This document shows positions 1-8,592 of a stretch of DNA of 64,000 nt, piece by piece (positions within the stretch are counted from its first letter, which is position 1; every line of letters begins with the position of its first letter). Origin of the DNA: Cohnella sp. WQ 127256 (lineage in GTDB: Bacteria > Bacillota > Bacilli > Paenibacillales > Paenibacillaceae); contig NZ_JAMZCY010000006.1 of assembly GCF_024519285.1 (NCBI RefSeq), positions 248,001 through 312,000 of the forward strand, read 5' to 3'. The translations under genes were made by a program, and so were the position numbers. Under the pieces are notes generated by a model. The model was not told the DNA's origin and made no database searches. It saw nothing but the letters and a program-made list of their open reading frames with translations.

Positions 1-367
1 GCTCCATAACCTCATGTATTCTTTTTTTCAGCTTTTCCCGACGAAGGCCGAAGAGGGAGCCGAAAAACTCCAGGTTTTCTTTAGCGGATAACTCCATATA
101 TAAGGCATCCGATTGAGCCATGTAGCCGATGTGCTTCATCATCTCAAGCTTCGGCATCTGGGTGCCCATGACTTCGATTCTCCCGCTGGTCGCTTCATCA
201 ATGCCTGCTATCATTTTGACTAGCGTCGTCTTACCGGAGCCTGAGGGTCCAAGCAATCCGAAAATCTCATTGTTGTAGACATTAAGACTAACGCCATGGA
301 TAACCTCATTGCTCTTGAATGTGCGGTAAACATCATGAATCTGGATACAGGCTTCTGGTCCGGACAT
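1..367 (-). CDS. ABC transporter ATP-binding protein (N-terminal part, cut by window edge)
   Basis: I translated this by hand from the ATG at 367 leftward; 122 codons are present and the rest lies outside the window. Residues 1-25 resemble the start of ABC-2 exporter ATPases, followed by a clear Walker A GPSGSGKTT and a Q-loop region (GYMAQSDALYMELSAKENL), which is typical of DrrA/CcmA-type exporters. It would power export of drugs, lipids or other substrates with a membrane partner outside the window. A palindrome that looks like a TetR-family operator lies just upstream (396-409). Substrate unknown. Confidence 0.85.
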   Translation of the reverse strand, partial: MSGPEACIQIHDVYRTFKSNEVIHGVSLNVYNNEIFGLLGPSGSGKTTLVKMIAGIDEATSGRIEVMGTQMPKLEMMKHIGYMAQSDALYMELSAKENLEFFGSLFGLRREKLKKRIHEVME

Positions 368-395
368 GGAGGTCGTTCACTCCCTCGATAAATAA

Positions 396-409
396 TGAGT
401 GATTACTCA
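396..409. promoter_or_regulatory. Candidate TetR-type operator upstream of the ABC ATPase gene
   Basis: TGAGT-N4-ACTCA is a perfect 5-bp inverted repeat about 30 bp before the minus-strand ATG at 367. TGAGT...ACTCA half-sites are typical of TetR-family repressors that control ABC-2 exporters in Firmicutes (family knowledge). No TetR gene is visible in the window. A further CTCATT at 415-420 could pair with AATGAG at 394-399. Confidence 0.4.
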
Positions 410-608
410 CTTTGCTCATTTTTTATTATAAAACTTGGGAATTATTGCTGTCAATACTGTCATTCCCGTAGTATGATCAGTTAATAAAATATAAATCTCT
501 TATTCTGATTTTATAGGAGAAACCTTTGCCCCTAATCTTGCGTCTTATTATGGTAATCCATAATTTTCATATTGACGGGGCAATAGCAAAATTGAAGGGG
601 AGAATCTT

Positions 609-3600
609 ATGAGAAAGTTAATCACCGTTTTAGCTGCATTCGTATTGCTATTTTCAGTCATCCAACAACCAAATGTGAAGGCTGCTTCGGTAATCCAAAT
701 AATTATTGATGGGCAAGTACTTCCGACTGATCAACCACCCGTTGAGATTTCAGGCCGTACTTTGGTGCCTCTGCGGGGGATCTTCGAAGCATTGAAAGCT
801 AAGGTAGTATGGAATGAGAAGTTACAAACCATTACCGCAACCAGAGGGGATACCACGATTGTACTTAAACTGGGGTCTAAGACGGCAACGGTTAACAATA
901 AGACGATTACACTGGATGTTCCTGCACGTACTATTAAATATAGGACAATGGTACCCGTTCGTTTCGTTAGTGAAGCGCTAGGGGACGATGTCAACTGGAA
1001 CTCCAAAACCCAAACGGTAAATATCACAACGCTGGCAGGCCAAGGGGTTGGAGCAGCTGCTTCAGTCATTGCGACATCTATTGGTCAGAACGGCGATGGT
1101 CGAGATTTGAGAGTTAGCTTTACTCCACCGTCAAATCAAACTAACGTGAACAGTTACCGCATACTTGTTGTGAAAGAGGAGAACGCCTCCTCGTTTAATC
1201 TAGCCAAGGCTCAGATTGTAGGGGCTGCAAACTACACTACACTTGCCAATAATATGAGTACTACAACCCTTTCTACTCTGACTAAGGATGTAGACGGCGC
1301 GCTAATCCGTGCGAAGCAGGCGTATAGAGTATTCGTATTAACGGTAGGGAATGATCTTTATGCTCTGTCAGGCTCTTCCGCATCGGTTACTTTAAATGGT
1401 AGCCCGTCTGTGAATGCAGCAACGAATGTTACTATTAACGATAATAATGATTTTGGGGATGGCCGTGATCTTACGGTTAGCTTTACAAAAGCGTCCAACG
1501 ACAGCAACATTACGGGTTATCGGGTAATGATTGTGAAAACAACGGATGCATCCAAGTTTGATTTGGCAGCAGCGAACGGGGTATCGAGCTCTTTCTATAA
1601 TACGGTATCCAAAACGAGTGCTAGTACGCTGAGCTTTGTGTTTAATGCGAATTCTAAAGATACTTCTGGTGCGCTCATTAAGAACGGAGTGGCCTATACT
1701 GCTTTTGTACTGTCGTTAAGCAATAACACGGGGGCCTTGTCGAACGGTTTGTCGGCGGCTTCCGCATCGTTGTTACTGGCGACATCTGCTCAGGTTCCTT
1801 TTATCACGAACGTATCTGATATTAATAATTATGGCGATGGCCGCGATCTACAGGTTACCTTCAATAAATCGGCTGATGAGTCTCGTATTGGCTACTATCG
1901 AGTCTTTGTTGTGAGAGAGGCGGATTATAGCAGCTTCAACGTAACAGAGGCTAACAAGCTAACTTCGGATAAATATTTCGATATTTCCAAAACGGGAGCC
2001 AGCACCTATAGTCCGATCCTGACATCAAGCTCGAAAGACACCAAGGGCAATTACATCACAACTGGGGTTGCTTACCGAGTATTCGTTATGGGGGTTACTA
2101 ATAACAGCGCAGCTTACGCAAGTGTGTTATCGGTTGCTTCTTCTAGTGTTTCATTAACGAATACAGGGGTTAACGCCGTAACGAATCTTGTCGTGAGCGA
2201 CGTAACAGATTACAACAGTGCTCTAGACTTGAGAGTCGCGTTCACCAAAGCTACGAATGAGAACAATATTAGTCAGTATCGCGTCTTCGTCGTGAAGGAA
2301 GCGAATGCAAGTAGCTTTAGCTTGGCAACTGCTAGCGCTATCACGAATAGCAGCTATTATTATGTAATAGCTAAAACCGGGGGAAATATCATCCGTGAAC
2401 TGTCCTCCAATACACTGGACGTGAATGGGGCAGCTATCCAGAATGGGGTAAGTTATCGCGTCTTTGTCCTCTCTGTTGGGACTGGAAACACTGCGGCCAA
2501 TAATGCATTGTCTTCCCCATCTTTACCGATCACTCTCACCAATAGTGGGGTAACCGCAGCAACGAGTGTAGTGGGTACCGACGTTGCGGACAACAACAAT
2601 GGCTTAGACTTAAACGTATCGTTCACGAAAGCTGCAAATGAGAGCAATATTGGCTCATATCGTATCTATGTCGTGAAGGATGCCTACGCGAATAACTTCA
2701 CCTTGGCTGTTGCCAACTCAATCGCGAGCAACTACACCGTATGGAACAAGAACGGAGCAAACCATTCTAAACCGCTAGCAGCAGATTCGCGAGATATAGA
2801 TGGTGTGCAGATTCAGAGCGGAGTTAGCTATCGGATATTCATTATGTCAGTCGGAATCGGAAGCTCTAATGGGACTAACGTATTGTCTGTTGCCTCCCCA
2901 GCCATTACGCTCGTCAATTCAGGAGTTGTAACGGCAGTGACAAATCTTAATGTTAGCGATACAGCTGATAATAATAACGGATCAGATCTACGAGTGAGCT
3001 TTACGAAGCCCGCTAACGAGATCAACATTACTCAGTATCGAGTATTTGTAGTCAAAGATGCCATTGCAGGTGCATTTAACTTGACAGCAGCGAGTGCGAT
3101 TACTAACCCAGATTACTACACGGTTATAACGAAAACCGGAGGGGATATTAATACGCCATTGACAGCCGGATCGCGTGATACTAATGGCGAGCTCGTTAAG
3201 AATGGCGTTAGTTATCGCGTCTTTGTCCTATCCGTTGGAGGAGGGAGTGGATTCGGTACGAATGCATTATCTACCGTTTCCCCTCTTATCACTTTATCCA
3301 CTACTAATGTTGCTGCAGTCACCAATGTCGCAGTTAGTGATAATGGACAGGGTTTGAAGGTCACATTTAACAAAGCCGCAGATGAGTCGAATATTCAGTA
3401 CTATCGTGTTTCTGTGGTTCAAGATGTGTACGCGTCAAGTTATGATCCAGTCACGGCACTGAGCAATAGCTATTACGTGGATGTGCCTAAATCCGGATCG
3501 AATAATATTGATACGGTGATTGGGTTTAACATGCGAGACTCGCGCGGAGAACTCATTAAGAATGGAGTTAACTATTTCGTATTCGTGCTTTCGGTTGGCA

Positions 3601-3776
3601 ATCCCGGTCTGACCAATGCGCTTTCTTCTCTTTCGAATATTGTTGTGCCGACGTCAGCACCAGCGATTGTTGGGGTGTCAGGTGCAACAACATTGCTGGG
3701 CGGAACGAATAACCAGTTCATCTCTTCTCGGCAACTAGAGGGGACATTGCCTAGCAGTTTCTTCCGGCGCTCGTGA
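609..3776 (+). CDS. Secreted stalk-domain (Cu amine oxidase N-like) protein with seven ~110-aa repeats
   Basis: A 1055-aa exported protein. Residues 1-25 form a signal peptide (hydrophobic core, ...NVKA cleavage site). Residues about 30-140 match the copper amine oxidase N-terminal domain (stalk domain, PF07833 type: ISGRTLVPLRGIFEAL, YRTMVPVRFVSEALG). Despite its name this domain carries no oxidase activity and is common in Paenibacillus surface proteins. From about residue 150 follow seven tandem beta-rich repeats of about 110-125 aa. Each has a GxDLxVSFTK motif, an NIxxYRVFVVK strand and a GVxYRVFVLSVG strand, reminiscent of Fn3-like folds. The gene starts at ATG 609 behind GGGGAG. There is no LPXTG, SLH or transmembrane anchor, so the protein is probably released or wall-associated. 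Specific role unknown. Confidence 0.8.
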   Translation: MRKLITVLAAFVLLFSVIQQPNVKAASVIQIIIDGQVLPTDQPPVEISGRTLVPLRGIFEALKAKVVWNEKLQTITATRGDTTIVLKLGSKTATVNNKTITLDVPARTIKYRTMVPVRFVSEALGDDVNWNSKTQTVNITTLAGQGVGAAASVIATSIGQNGDGRDLRVSFTPPSNQTNVNSYRILVVKEENASSFNLAKAQIVGAANYTTLANNMSTTTLSTLTKDVDGALIRAKQAYRVFVLTVGNDLYALSGSSASVTLNGSPSVNAATNVTINDNNDFGDGRDLTVSFTKASNDSNITGYRVMIVKTTDASKFDLAAANGVSSSFYNTVSKTSASTLSFVFNANSKDTSGALIKNGVAYTAFVLSLSNNTGALSNGLSAASASLLLATSAQVPFITNVSDINNYGDGRDLQVTFNKSADESRIGYYRVFVVREADYSSFNVTEANKLTSDKYFDISKTGASTYSPILTSSSKDTKGNYITTGVAYRVFVMGVTNNSAAYASVLSVASSSVSLTNTGVNAVTNLVVSDVTDYNSALDLRVAFTKATNENNISQYRVFVVKEANASSFSLATASAITNSSYYYVIAKTGGNIIRELSSNTLDVNGAAIQNGVSYRVFVLSVGTGNTAANNALSSPSLPITLTNSGVTAATSVVGTDVADNNNGLDLNVSFTKAANESNIGSYRIYVVKDAYANNFTLAVANSIASNYTVWNKNGANHSKPLAADSRDIDGVQIQSGVSYRIFIMSVGIGSSNGTNVLSVASPAITLVNSGVVTAVTNLNVSDTADNNNGSDLRVSFTKPANEINITQYRVFVVKDAIAGAFNLTAASAITNPDYYTVITKTGGDINTPLTAGSRDTNGELVKNGVSYRVFVLSVGGGSGFGTNALSTVSPLITLSTTNVAAVTNVAVSDNGQGLKVTFNKAADESNIQYYRVSVVQDVYASSYDPVTALSNSYYVDVPKSGSNNIDTVIGFNMRDSRGELIKNGVNYFVFVLSVGNPGLTNALSSLSNIVVPTSAPAIVGVSGATTLLGGTNNQFISSRQLEGTLPSSFFRRS
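1056..3640 (+). repeat. Seven tandem intragenic repeats (~330-380 bp each) in the stalk-domain protein
   Basis: Repeat units begin near 1056, 1413, 1794, 2169, 2547, 2928 and 3309. They are diverged in DNA but clear in protein: DGRDLRVSF / NSALDLRVAF / NGSDLRVSF, then YRVFVVK, then SYRVFVLSV. The last unit is shorter at its start (SDNGQGLKVTF). The pattern fits old intragenic duplication of one adhesin-like domain. Confidence 0.75.
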
Positions 3777-3811
3777 TGGAATTGAGCTGTAGCCGATAGT
3801 AACGTGAATGT

Positions 3812-3850
3812 AAAAGTGGTGGTGCAGAATTTTGCACCACCACTTTTTGC
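3812..3850. terminator. Bidirectional rho-independent terminator
   Basis: A 15-16 bp stem (AAAAGTGGTGGTGCA with TGCACCACCACTTTT) and a 6-nt loop, with T-runs on both strands. It lies between the convergent stalk-domain gene and the aquaporin gene and can serve both. Confidence 0.9.
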
Positions 3851-3857
3851 TTGCACT

Positions 3858-4535
3858 TTATTTGTTGTGTAACAGCTTGTGAGTAATAGCTGCTAATCCA
3901 GCGCCCGCAAGAGGGGCCACAATGAATACCCAGACCTGCGAGAGAGGGGTATCCCCAAGTAAGATTGCCGGAGCCAGACTTCTTGCCGGATTGACCGAGG
4001 TTCCGGTTAATGCAATGCCTAGAATATGTACGAATGCTAGGGTAAGTCCAATGACCAGACCCGCCACTCTACTGTTGCCCCCATCGGAGGTAACACCAAG
4101 AATGGTAGAAACGAAGACGAAGGTTAGGATAACTTCCACAATGAGTGCCATGAGGAGCGAGATGCCAATGCCGTAACCATCTCCGTACCCGTTGGCACCG
4201 AGATTAATGACAGCCGCTCCCGTTGAGTCAATAATGGCATACAGGATAGCTGCGCCTGCTAATCCGCCAGCCACCTGAGCAGCCACATAGAGGATGAAAT
4301 CACTGCTGGAGATTTTACGTCTGATCCACATAGCGAAAGAAACAGCCGGGTTGATATGACATCCGGATATTGGGCCGATAAAATAAGCCATAGCCACAAT
4401 AGACAAGCCGAAAGCTAAAGCAATCCCCAGGTTCCCTAGATTCCCTCCAGCAGTCGCAGCACTACCGCACCCGAACAATACGAGCACGAAGGTTCCGATA
4501 AACTCCGCAATTCCTTTTTTCCAAGAAGCACTCAT
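3858..4535 (-). CDS. aqpZ: MIP-family channel, aquaporin Z type
   Basis: A 225-aa integral membrane channel of the aquaporin/glycerol-facilitator family, expected to conduct water across the cytoplasmic membrane. It shows both NPA boxes (HINPAVSF and SVNPARSLAPA, the second followed by the conserved selectivity-filter arginine) and about six hydrophobic segments. The length and the TGTSVNPARS context fit AqpZ better than the longer GlpF. I chose ATG 4535 because the GGAGG lies 6 nt before it; the ATG at 4541 directly abuts the GGAGG. Single gene, convergent with the stalk-domain gene and divergent from the GPH symporter operon. AqpZ versus GlpF is inferred from motifs only. Confidence 0.88.
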   Translation of the reverse strand: MSASWKKGIAEFIGTFVLVLFGCGSAATAGGNLGNLGIALAFGLSIVAMAYFIGPISGCHINPAVSFAMWIRRKISSSDFILYVAAQVAGGLAGAAILYAIIDSTGAAVINLGANGYGDGYGIGISLLMALIVEVILTFVFVSTILGVTSDGGNSRVAGLVIGLTLAFVHILGIALTGTSVNPARSLAPAILLGDTPLSQVWVFIVAPLAGAGLAAITHKLLHNK

Positions 4536-4703
4536 ACACATCCTCCATTTTCTAAGAAAATTTTAGTGAATAATTCTAGTTTATTCAAAGAAAATGATAT
4601 ATAGGACAAATGACCAATTTCTGAACAATGGAAGAAGAATGCTGGAGTAGACGCTAATTCCATTTATTTTGTTAAATTGTTTCCATTTTTTATTAAAAAC
4701 CTC

Positions 4704-4734
4704 TTTAACCTGGAGTTACTCCATAGTTTATAAT
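4704..4734 (+). promoter_or_regulatory. MerR-type promoter with operator in a 19-bp spacer
   Basis: A -35-like TTTAAC (4704-4709) and a perfect -10 TATAAT (4729-4734) are 19 bp apart. The spacer holds the palindrome TGGAG-TTA-CTCCA (4711-4723). Overlong 19-20 bp spacers carrying a dyad are the hallmark of promoters activated by MerR-family proteins through DNA distortion (family knowledge). The operon downstream encodes a MerR regulator (6232), so autoregulation is very likely. Confidence 0.85.
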
Positions 4735-4756
4735 GAGGGGAAATTGACATATATGC

Positions 4757-6220
4757 TTGATGAGCCGCGAATCCAATAGAGTGCTGACAGAGGGGCTGGG
4801 GACAATTTCCTTAAGAAAAGTATTCGCCTCCATTCGAGGAGCCTTCCGCTTTACTAGCTCGGGGTTAACGTTAGGACAGAAATGGCGGCTCGCTCTTCCC
4901 GGGCCTGTCCTTTCTGTTGGAAGCGTTCTCATTCATAATGTGTTCATTAAATACTACACGGATATGATCGGTCTTAGTCCGAAGTATGTTGGTTGGGTGT
5001 ACATTATTTATAATATTTGGAATGCGATTAACGATCCGATGATAGGTGTATGGATTGATAAGATGAGGCACCGTCCGGCACGTGGGAAATACGTCTACAT
5101 CATGCGTGTGACGGTACCCTTTATGATCATTTCTTCTTTTCTCATGATGCTATCTAGTCCTTCTTGGGATCAGTGGCAGATATTCCTGCTGTATACGATA
5201 GAGTTATTTATCTACGATACGGCGGCAACTGCCTACAGTGTAGCCTATCAATCGTATACCTTGATTGCGGCGCCAACCAAAGAAGAACGTGTGGATGTCG
5301 GGATTATTCAAAACTATGTCTCCCAAGGGATGTCCTTTCTCGTAACGATGATTCCGACTCTACTGTTGGTTGGTGATGGGAAGCGAGAGGTAATTATTCC
5401 AGTATTCAGTGCCGTAATTTTGTTGGAAACGATATTCTTCACGCTGGCTCTGCGGGGGCTACGGGATGATGCGAAAATGTACGAAACACTTAACAACCAG
5501 CATCTGGATACGAAGGATATTTGGCGCGAATCCTGGCAGATCATTAAATCCCGCCCATTCCTTACCTATGTACTCTTTTCAGTTATCACGCTTGGTCCTA
5601 TTGGATTTTACTTCACGCCCTATCTTTACTATATGGATGATGTGTTAAATACAAGTGGTCTCACAGCTACAATTGTCGATGTAAGCACTCATGTAACGGC
5701 TCTCGCTTTTTTGCCGGTTATGGGATATATCGTTAAAAAGTACGGCACAAAAACAAGTGTTTATTGGGGGGTAATCCCTGCAGTTGTTGGCTACGTTGGA
5801 ATCTTCTTCGCCAACACTATCTGGACTGCGGCGGCTTCCTATATCTTGATCGTCTTCACGGTCAATTACATTAAAACTGCGGCATCACCAATGGGCGCGC
5901 TCATCATTGATGAGAATGAACGTATAACCGGCGTTAGGAAAACGGGGCTGTTCAATGGCTTATTCTCATTATTTATCGTTGCCTTCTCTAGCTTGCAGAC
6001 AGTGGTCTTCATCAATGTCATCGGAGCTTTTGGCTACGATGGCCTTGCGGCTGCTCAGTCAGAATCCGCAATATTCGGTATTCGATTGGCCACGGGGCTG
6101 ATCCCGCTTGCCGCAGTATTGATCGGTCTCATCCCGATAGCCTTTTATCCATTCGACAAGAAGAAAGAGGAAGAAATCTCTGCTTTCAGTAACTATGCCA
6201 GAAGGGGAGGCCCAATCTAG
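4757..6220 (+). CDS. MFS sugar:cation symporter, GPH family (MFS_2)
   Basis: A 487-aa membrane transporter with about 12 hydrophobic segments. The segment NAINDPMIGVWIDKMRHR followed by ARGKY is the signature of the glycoside-pentoside-hexuronide:cation symporter family (MelB/XynB-like), which takes up glycosides with Na+ or H+. The first 45 residues are a cytoplasmic extension. Start is uncertain: TTG 4757 or ATG 4760, with a distant GAGGGG at 4734. It is the first gene of an operon with a MerR regulator and a GH5 glycosidase, behind a MerR-type promoter, so the transported glycoside is probably the GH5 substrate. Substrate not predictable from sequence. Confidence 0.85.
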   Translation: MMSRESNRVLTEGLGTISLRKVFASIRGAFRFTSSGLTLGQKWRLALPGPVLSVGSVLIHNVFIKYYTDMIGLSPKYVGWVYIIYNIWNAINDPMIGVWIDKMRHRPARGKYVYIMRVTVPFMIISSFLMMLSSPSWDQWQIFLLYTIELFIYDTAATAYSVAYQSYTLIAAPTKEERVDVGIIQNYVSQGMSFLVTMIPTLLLVGDGKREVIIPVFSAVILLETIFFTLALRGLRDDAKMYETLNNQHLDTKDIWRESWQIIKSRPFLTYVLFSVITLGPIGFYFTPYLYYMDDVLNTSGLTATIVDVSTHVTALAFLPVMGYIVKKYGTKTSVYWGVIPAVVGYVGIFFANTIWTAAASYILIVFTVNYIKTAASPMGALIIDENERITGVRKTGLFNGLFSLFIVAFSSLQTVVFINVIGAFGYDGLAAAQSESAIFGIRLATGLIPLAAVLIGLIPIAFYPFDKKKEEEISAFSNYARRGGPI

Positions 6221-6231
6221 GTGAATGGTCG

Positions 6232-7056
6232 ATGTTAAAACTAAAATTTACGATCGGTGAGGTATCCAACATTCTGAATATCCCGATAGACACACTTCGT
6301 TACTATGACAAAATCGGGCTGCTTTCCCCACACGATCGGGATGTGAACAAGTACCGCTATTATTTCCTTGAGCAGTTCGATTCCTTGATCACGATTCGAA
6401 TGCTTAGGGCGATGGATGTTCCTATCGAACACATCCATGCGCTTCTCACAGACGATAGCTTGAGTGATATGCGCGAGCTGCTCTCAAGTAAGCAGAAAGA
6501 GATAGACAAGCAATTAACCTATTTGAAGCGTCTGTCTCAGAAGCTGGATTTCCTGAAGGATCAGTTTCAGCGCTTTGAAGACACCGCTGTCATTGAGCTT
6601 GTGAAGAGCAATCCGAGTTGGATTTTTCTTACCGACTCCGTCATGGAGAGCGTTGACAAGGGATTTGGGAGTAAAGTGCAGCTGCAGCTGCGTAAAATCG
6701 GAGCTCATCAAGAGTGGCTCGCTTTCTGCCACATCATATCGATTGTGTCACAGGAAAATCTTAATGCTGGCAATTATCATACCTATTTGAATAATGGCAT
6801 TCTATCCACCTTCCCGATGGAGGAGGATACTGGCATATTTCAGAAGGTAGAGCCCTGCTTTTGTGCAAGAAAATGCGTCATTATAGGCCGGGATAGCTAT
6901 ACGGATTTAGACGATCATTACGAGCAAATGAAAGCATTCATCCATAAGCGTGGCCTCAAGATCGCAGGGAATTCCCTCGAAATCAATCTATATAATCAGT
7001 ACAACAATCATTACATCGAAATCTACATTCCTGTAGAAGACATTGAAGGAGGATGA
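6232..7056 (+). CDS. MerR-family transcriptional regulator with C-terminal effector domain
   Basis: 274 aa. Residues 6-75 are a canonical MerR winged helix (FTIGEVSNILNIPIDTLRYYDKIGLL, then RYY and an IRMLRAMDVPIEHI segment). Residues about 80-120 form the dimerisation coiled coil. Residues about 160-270 resemble the GyrI-like/BmrR-type ligand-binding fold (FCARKCVIIGRDSY, NHYIEIYIPVED). It starts 11 bp after the symporter gene and its 3' end abuts the glycosidase gene. It probably binds the dyad at 4711-4723 and activates its own operon when it senses the imported glycoside or a product. That effector is inferred from context. Confidence 0.88.
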   Translation: MLKLKFTIGEVSNILNIPIDTLRYYDKIGLLSPHDRDVNKYRYYFLEQFDSLITIRMLRAMDVPIEHIHALLTDDSLSDMRELLSSKQKEIDKQLTYLKRLSQKLDFLKDQFQRFEDTAVIELVKSNPSWIFLTDSVMESVDKGFGSKVQLQLRKIGAHQEWLAFCHIISIVSQENLNAGNYHTYLNNGILSTFPMEEDTGIFQKVEPCFCARKCVIIGRDSYTDLDDHYEQMKAFIHKRGLKIAGNSLEINLYNQYNNHYIEIYIPVEDIEGG

Positions 7057-7061
7057 AGAGG

Positions 7062-8561
7062 ATGCAAAAATTAACAGTCGATGGACAGCGCATTGTAAAT
7101 GAGGATGGGGCTCAGGTTATTCTGAATGGCGTAAATGTAGTCTGCAAGGATAAGCTGAAAGGCTATGTGGATCCATGTGAGGAGAGTCTATTTACTTGGT
7201 TTCATGAGCAGGGCTTTAATGTTGTTCGTTTGGGTTTGATTTGGGATGGTGTAGAGCCGGAGCCGGGTGTTTATGATAACGACTATCTAAGGAAAATCAA
7301 ACAGCAAATCATCTGGGCGGAGCAAAATGGGATGTACGTCTTTCTTGATATGCATCAGGATTTGTATAGCTCGCTATATAGTGATGGAGCTCCAGAGTGG
7401 GCAACCTTCTCCGATGGACTCCCTCATGTGGTCGGAAGTATATGGAGTGATGCCTATTTGGAAAGTCCGGCACTGAATCGTGCACTGGATCATTTCTGGG
7501 ATAACGCACCTGCTATTGATGGCATAGGTTTGCAGGATCATTATGCAGCGATGTGGAAGCATGCGGCTCAGTTTTTTGCAGACTGTCCCAATATCATCGG
7601 TTACGACATGATGAACGAGCCCTACCCAGGATCAAGGGGGCAGGAGGTATTTGGCACCATTATCGCAGCCTACGCTCAAACTGTTATGGGAGCAACTGAG
7701 ATTGACATGGAGCAGCTCTCTGCACTCTGGTTTGATGAAGAGAAAAAGCAAGAAATACTCGTGGGAATGGCGGATATGAGCATTTATCGAGTACTAGTGG
7801 AAAGTGCGAGGGAGGCTTCACAAGTATTCGAGCGTGAAGTTCTTGCCCCCTTCTTCAACAAAACAGCGGCAGCGATTCGCTCGGTTGCCCCGGACGGCTT
7901 TCTCATGCTAGAAACAAGCTATTTTGCGAATATGGGAGTAGAGTCCGGCTTGGAGCTTGTTCGGAATAGCGAGGGGGGAGTTGTACACAATCAGGTTTTC
8001 ACCCCCCATGGCTATGATTTGGTCGTCGATACTGAGCATTACGAGATTTATAATCAGGATCGCGTTGACTTGATCTTTGCTAACCATCGTAAGGTACAGG
8101 AGCGGTTGAACGTCCCTGTCTTAATAGGAGAGTGGGGGGCATTTACAAATCATCCTGCAACCTTTGAGCTATCCAAAGGGGTTATTTCCATCTTTGAAAA
8201 GTACCTTTGGAGTAATACGTATTGGTGCTGGTGTGACGGTTTCAAGGAAACTCCTTACGCTAAGGTGCTGAACCGTGCATATCCACAGGTGACCGGGGGT
8301 GTGCTGGCCGGATATCATTATGACTATGATACGGACGTGCTAAAAGTAGACTACATCCCGTCTGGTGATGAGACCCTCATCTACCACCCCCGCGCGGCAA
8401 CGCTCTCCAAGGAGGATGTTGTGGTTTCCGGTGCGGATTCTTATCAGGTAGAGCTGCGACCTTCTATCGATTCAGAGGGTGGCATCGTGGCGATCATTGC
8501 TTCACAATGCAAGGGAGAGATATCGGTTACGGTAGGGAAGTCTACGTTAACACTAGGATAA
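7062..8561 (+). CDS. Glycoside hydrolase family 5, endoglycoceramidase-like, cytoplasmic
   Basis: A 499-aa (beta/alpha)8 retaining glycosidase. The acid/base glutamate sits in MMNEPYPG (E186) and the nucleophile in LIGEWGAF (E357); the N-terminal NGVNVV and HQDLYSS segments match the EGCase-like GH5 branch. There is no signal peptide, so it acts inside the cell on what the GPH symporter brings in, possibly a beta-glucoside or glycolipid-derived glycan. A beta-sandwich C-terminal domain follows (about 400-499). I place the start at ATG 7062, 9 nt after AAGGAGG. The ATG at 7053 overlaps the MerR stop as ATGA but directly abuts the SD. Confidence 0.85.
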   Translation: MQKLTVDGQRIVNEDGAQVILNGVNVVCKDKLKGYVDPCEESLFTWFHEQGFNVVRLGLIWDGVEPEPGVYDNDYLRKIKQQIIWAEQNGMYVFLDMHQDLYSSLYSDGAPEWATFSDGLPHVVGSIWSDAYLESPALNRALDHFWDNAPAIDGIGLQDHYAAMWKHAAQFFADCPNIIGYDMMNEPYPGSRGQEVFGTIIAAYAQTVMGATEIDMEQLSALWFDEEKKQEILVGMADMSIYRVLVESAREASQVFEREVLAPFFNKTAAAIRSVAPDGFLMLETSYFANMGVESGLELVRNSEGGVVHNQVFTPHGYDLVVDTEHYEIYNQDRVDLIFANHRKVQERLNVPVLIGEWGAFTNHPATFELSKGVISIFEKYLWSNTYWCWCDGFKETPYAKVLNRAYPQVTGGVLAGYHYDYDTDVLKVDYIPSGDETLIYHPRAATLSKEDVVVSGADSYQVELRPSIDSEGGIVAIIASQCKGEISVTVGKSTLTLG

Positions 8562-8592
8562 CATCGATTTCCATGAGCTAGCTGGAGCGGGA

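Noticed and set aside
609..1030. Copper amine oxidase activity of the stalk-domain protein
   Set aside because: Only the small N-terminal stalk domain is present; no catalytic oxidase domain or topaquinone site is seen.
609..3776. CRISPR-like or tandem DNA repeat array in the surface protein gene
   Set aside because: The repetition is in protein sequence over 330-380 bp units that are diverged in DNA, with an open frame throughout; there are no short identical repeats with spacers.
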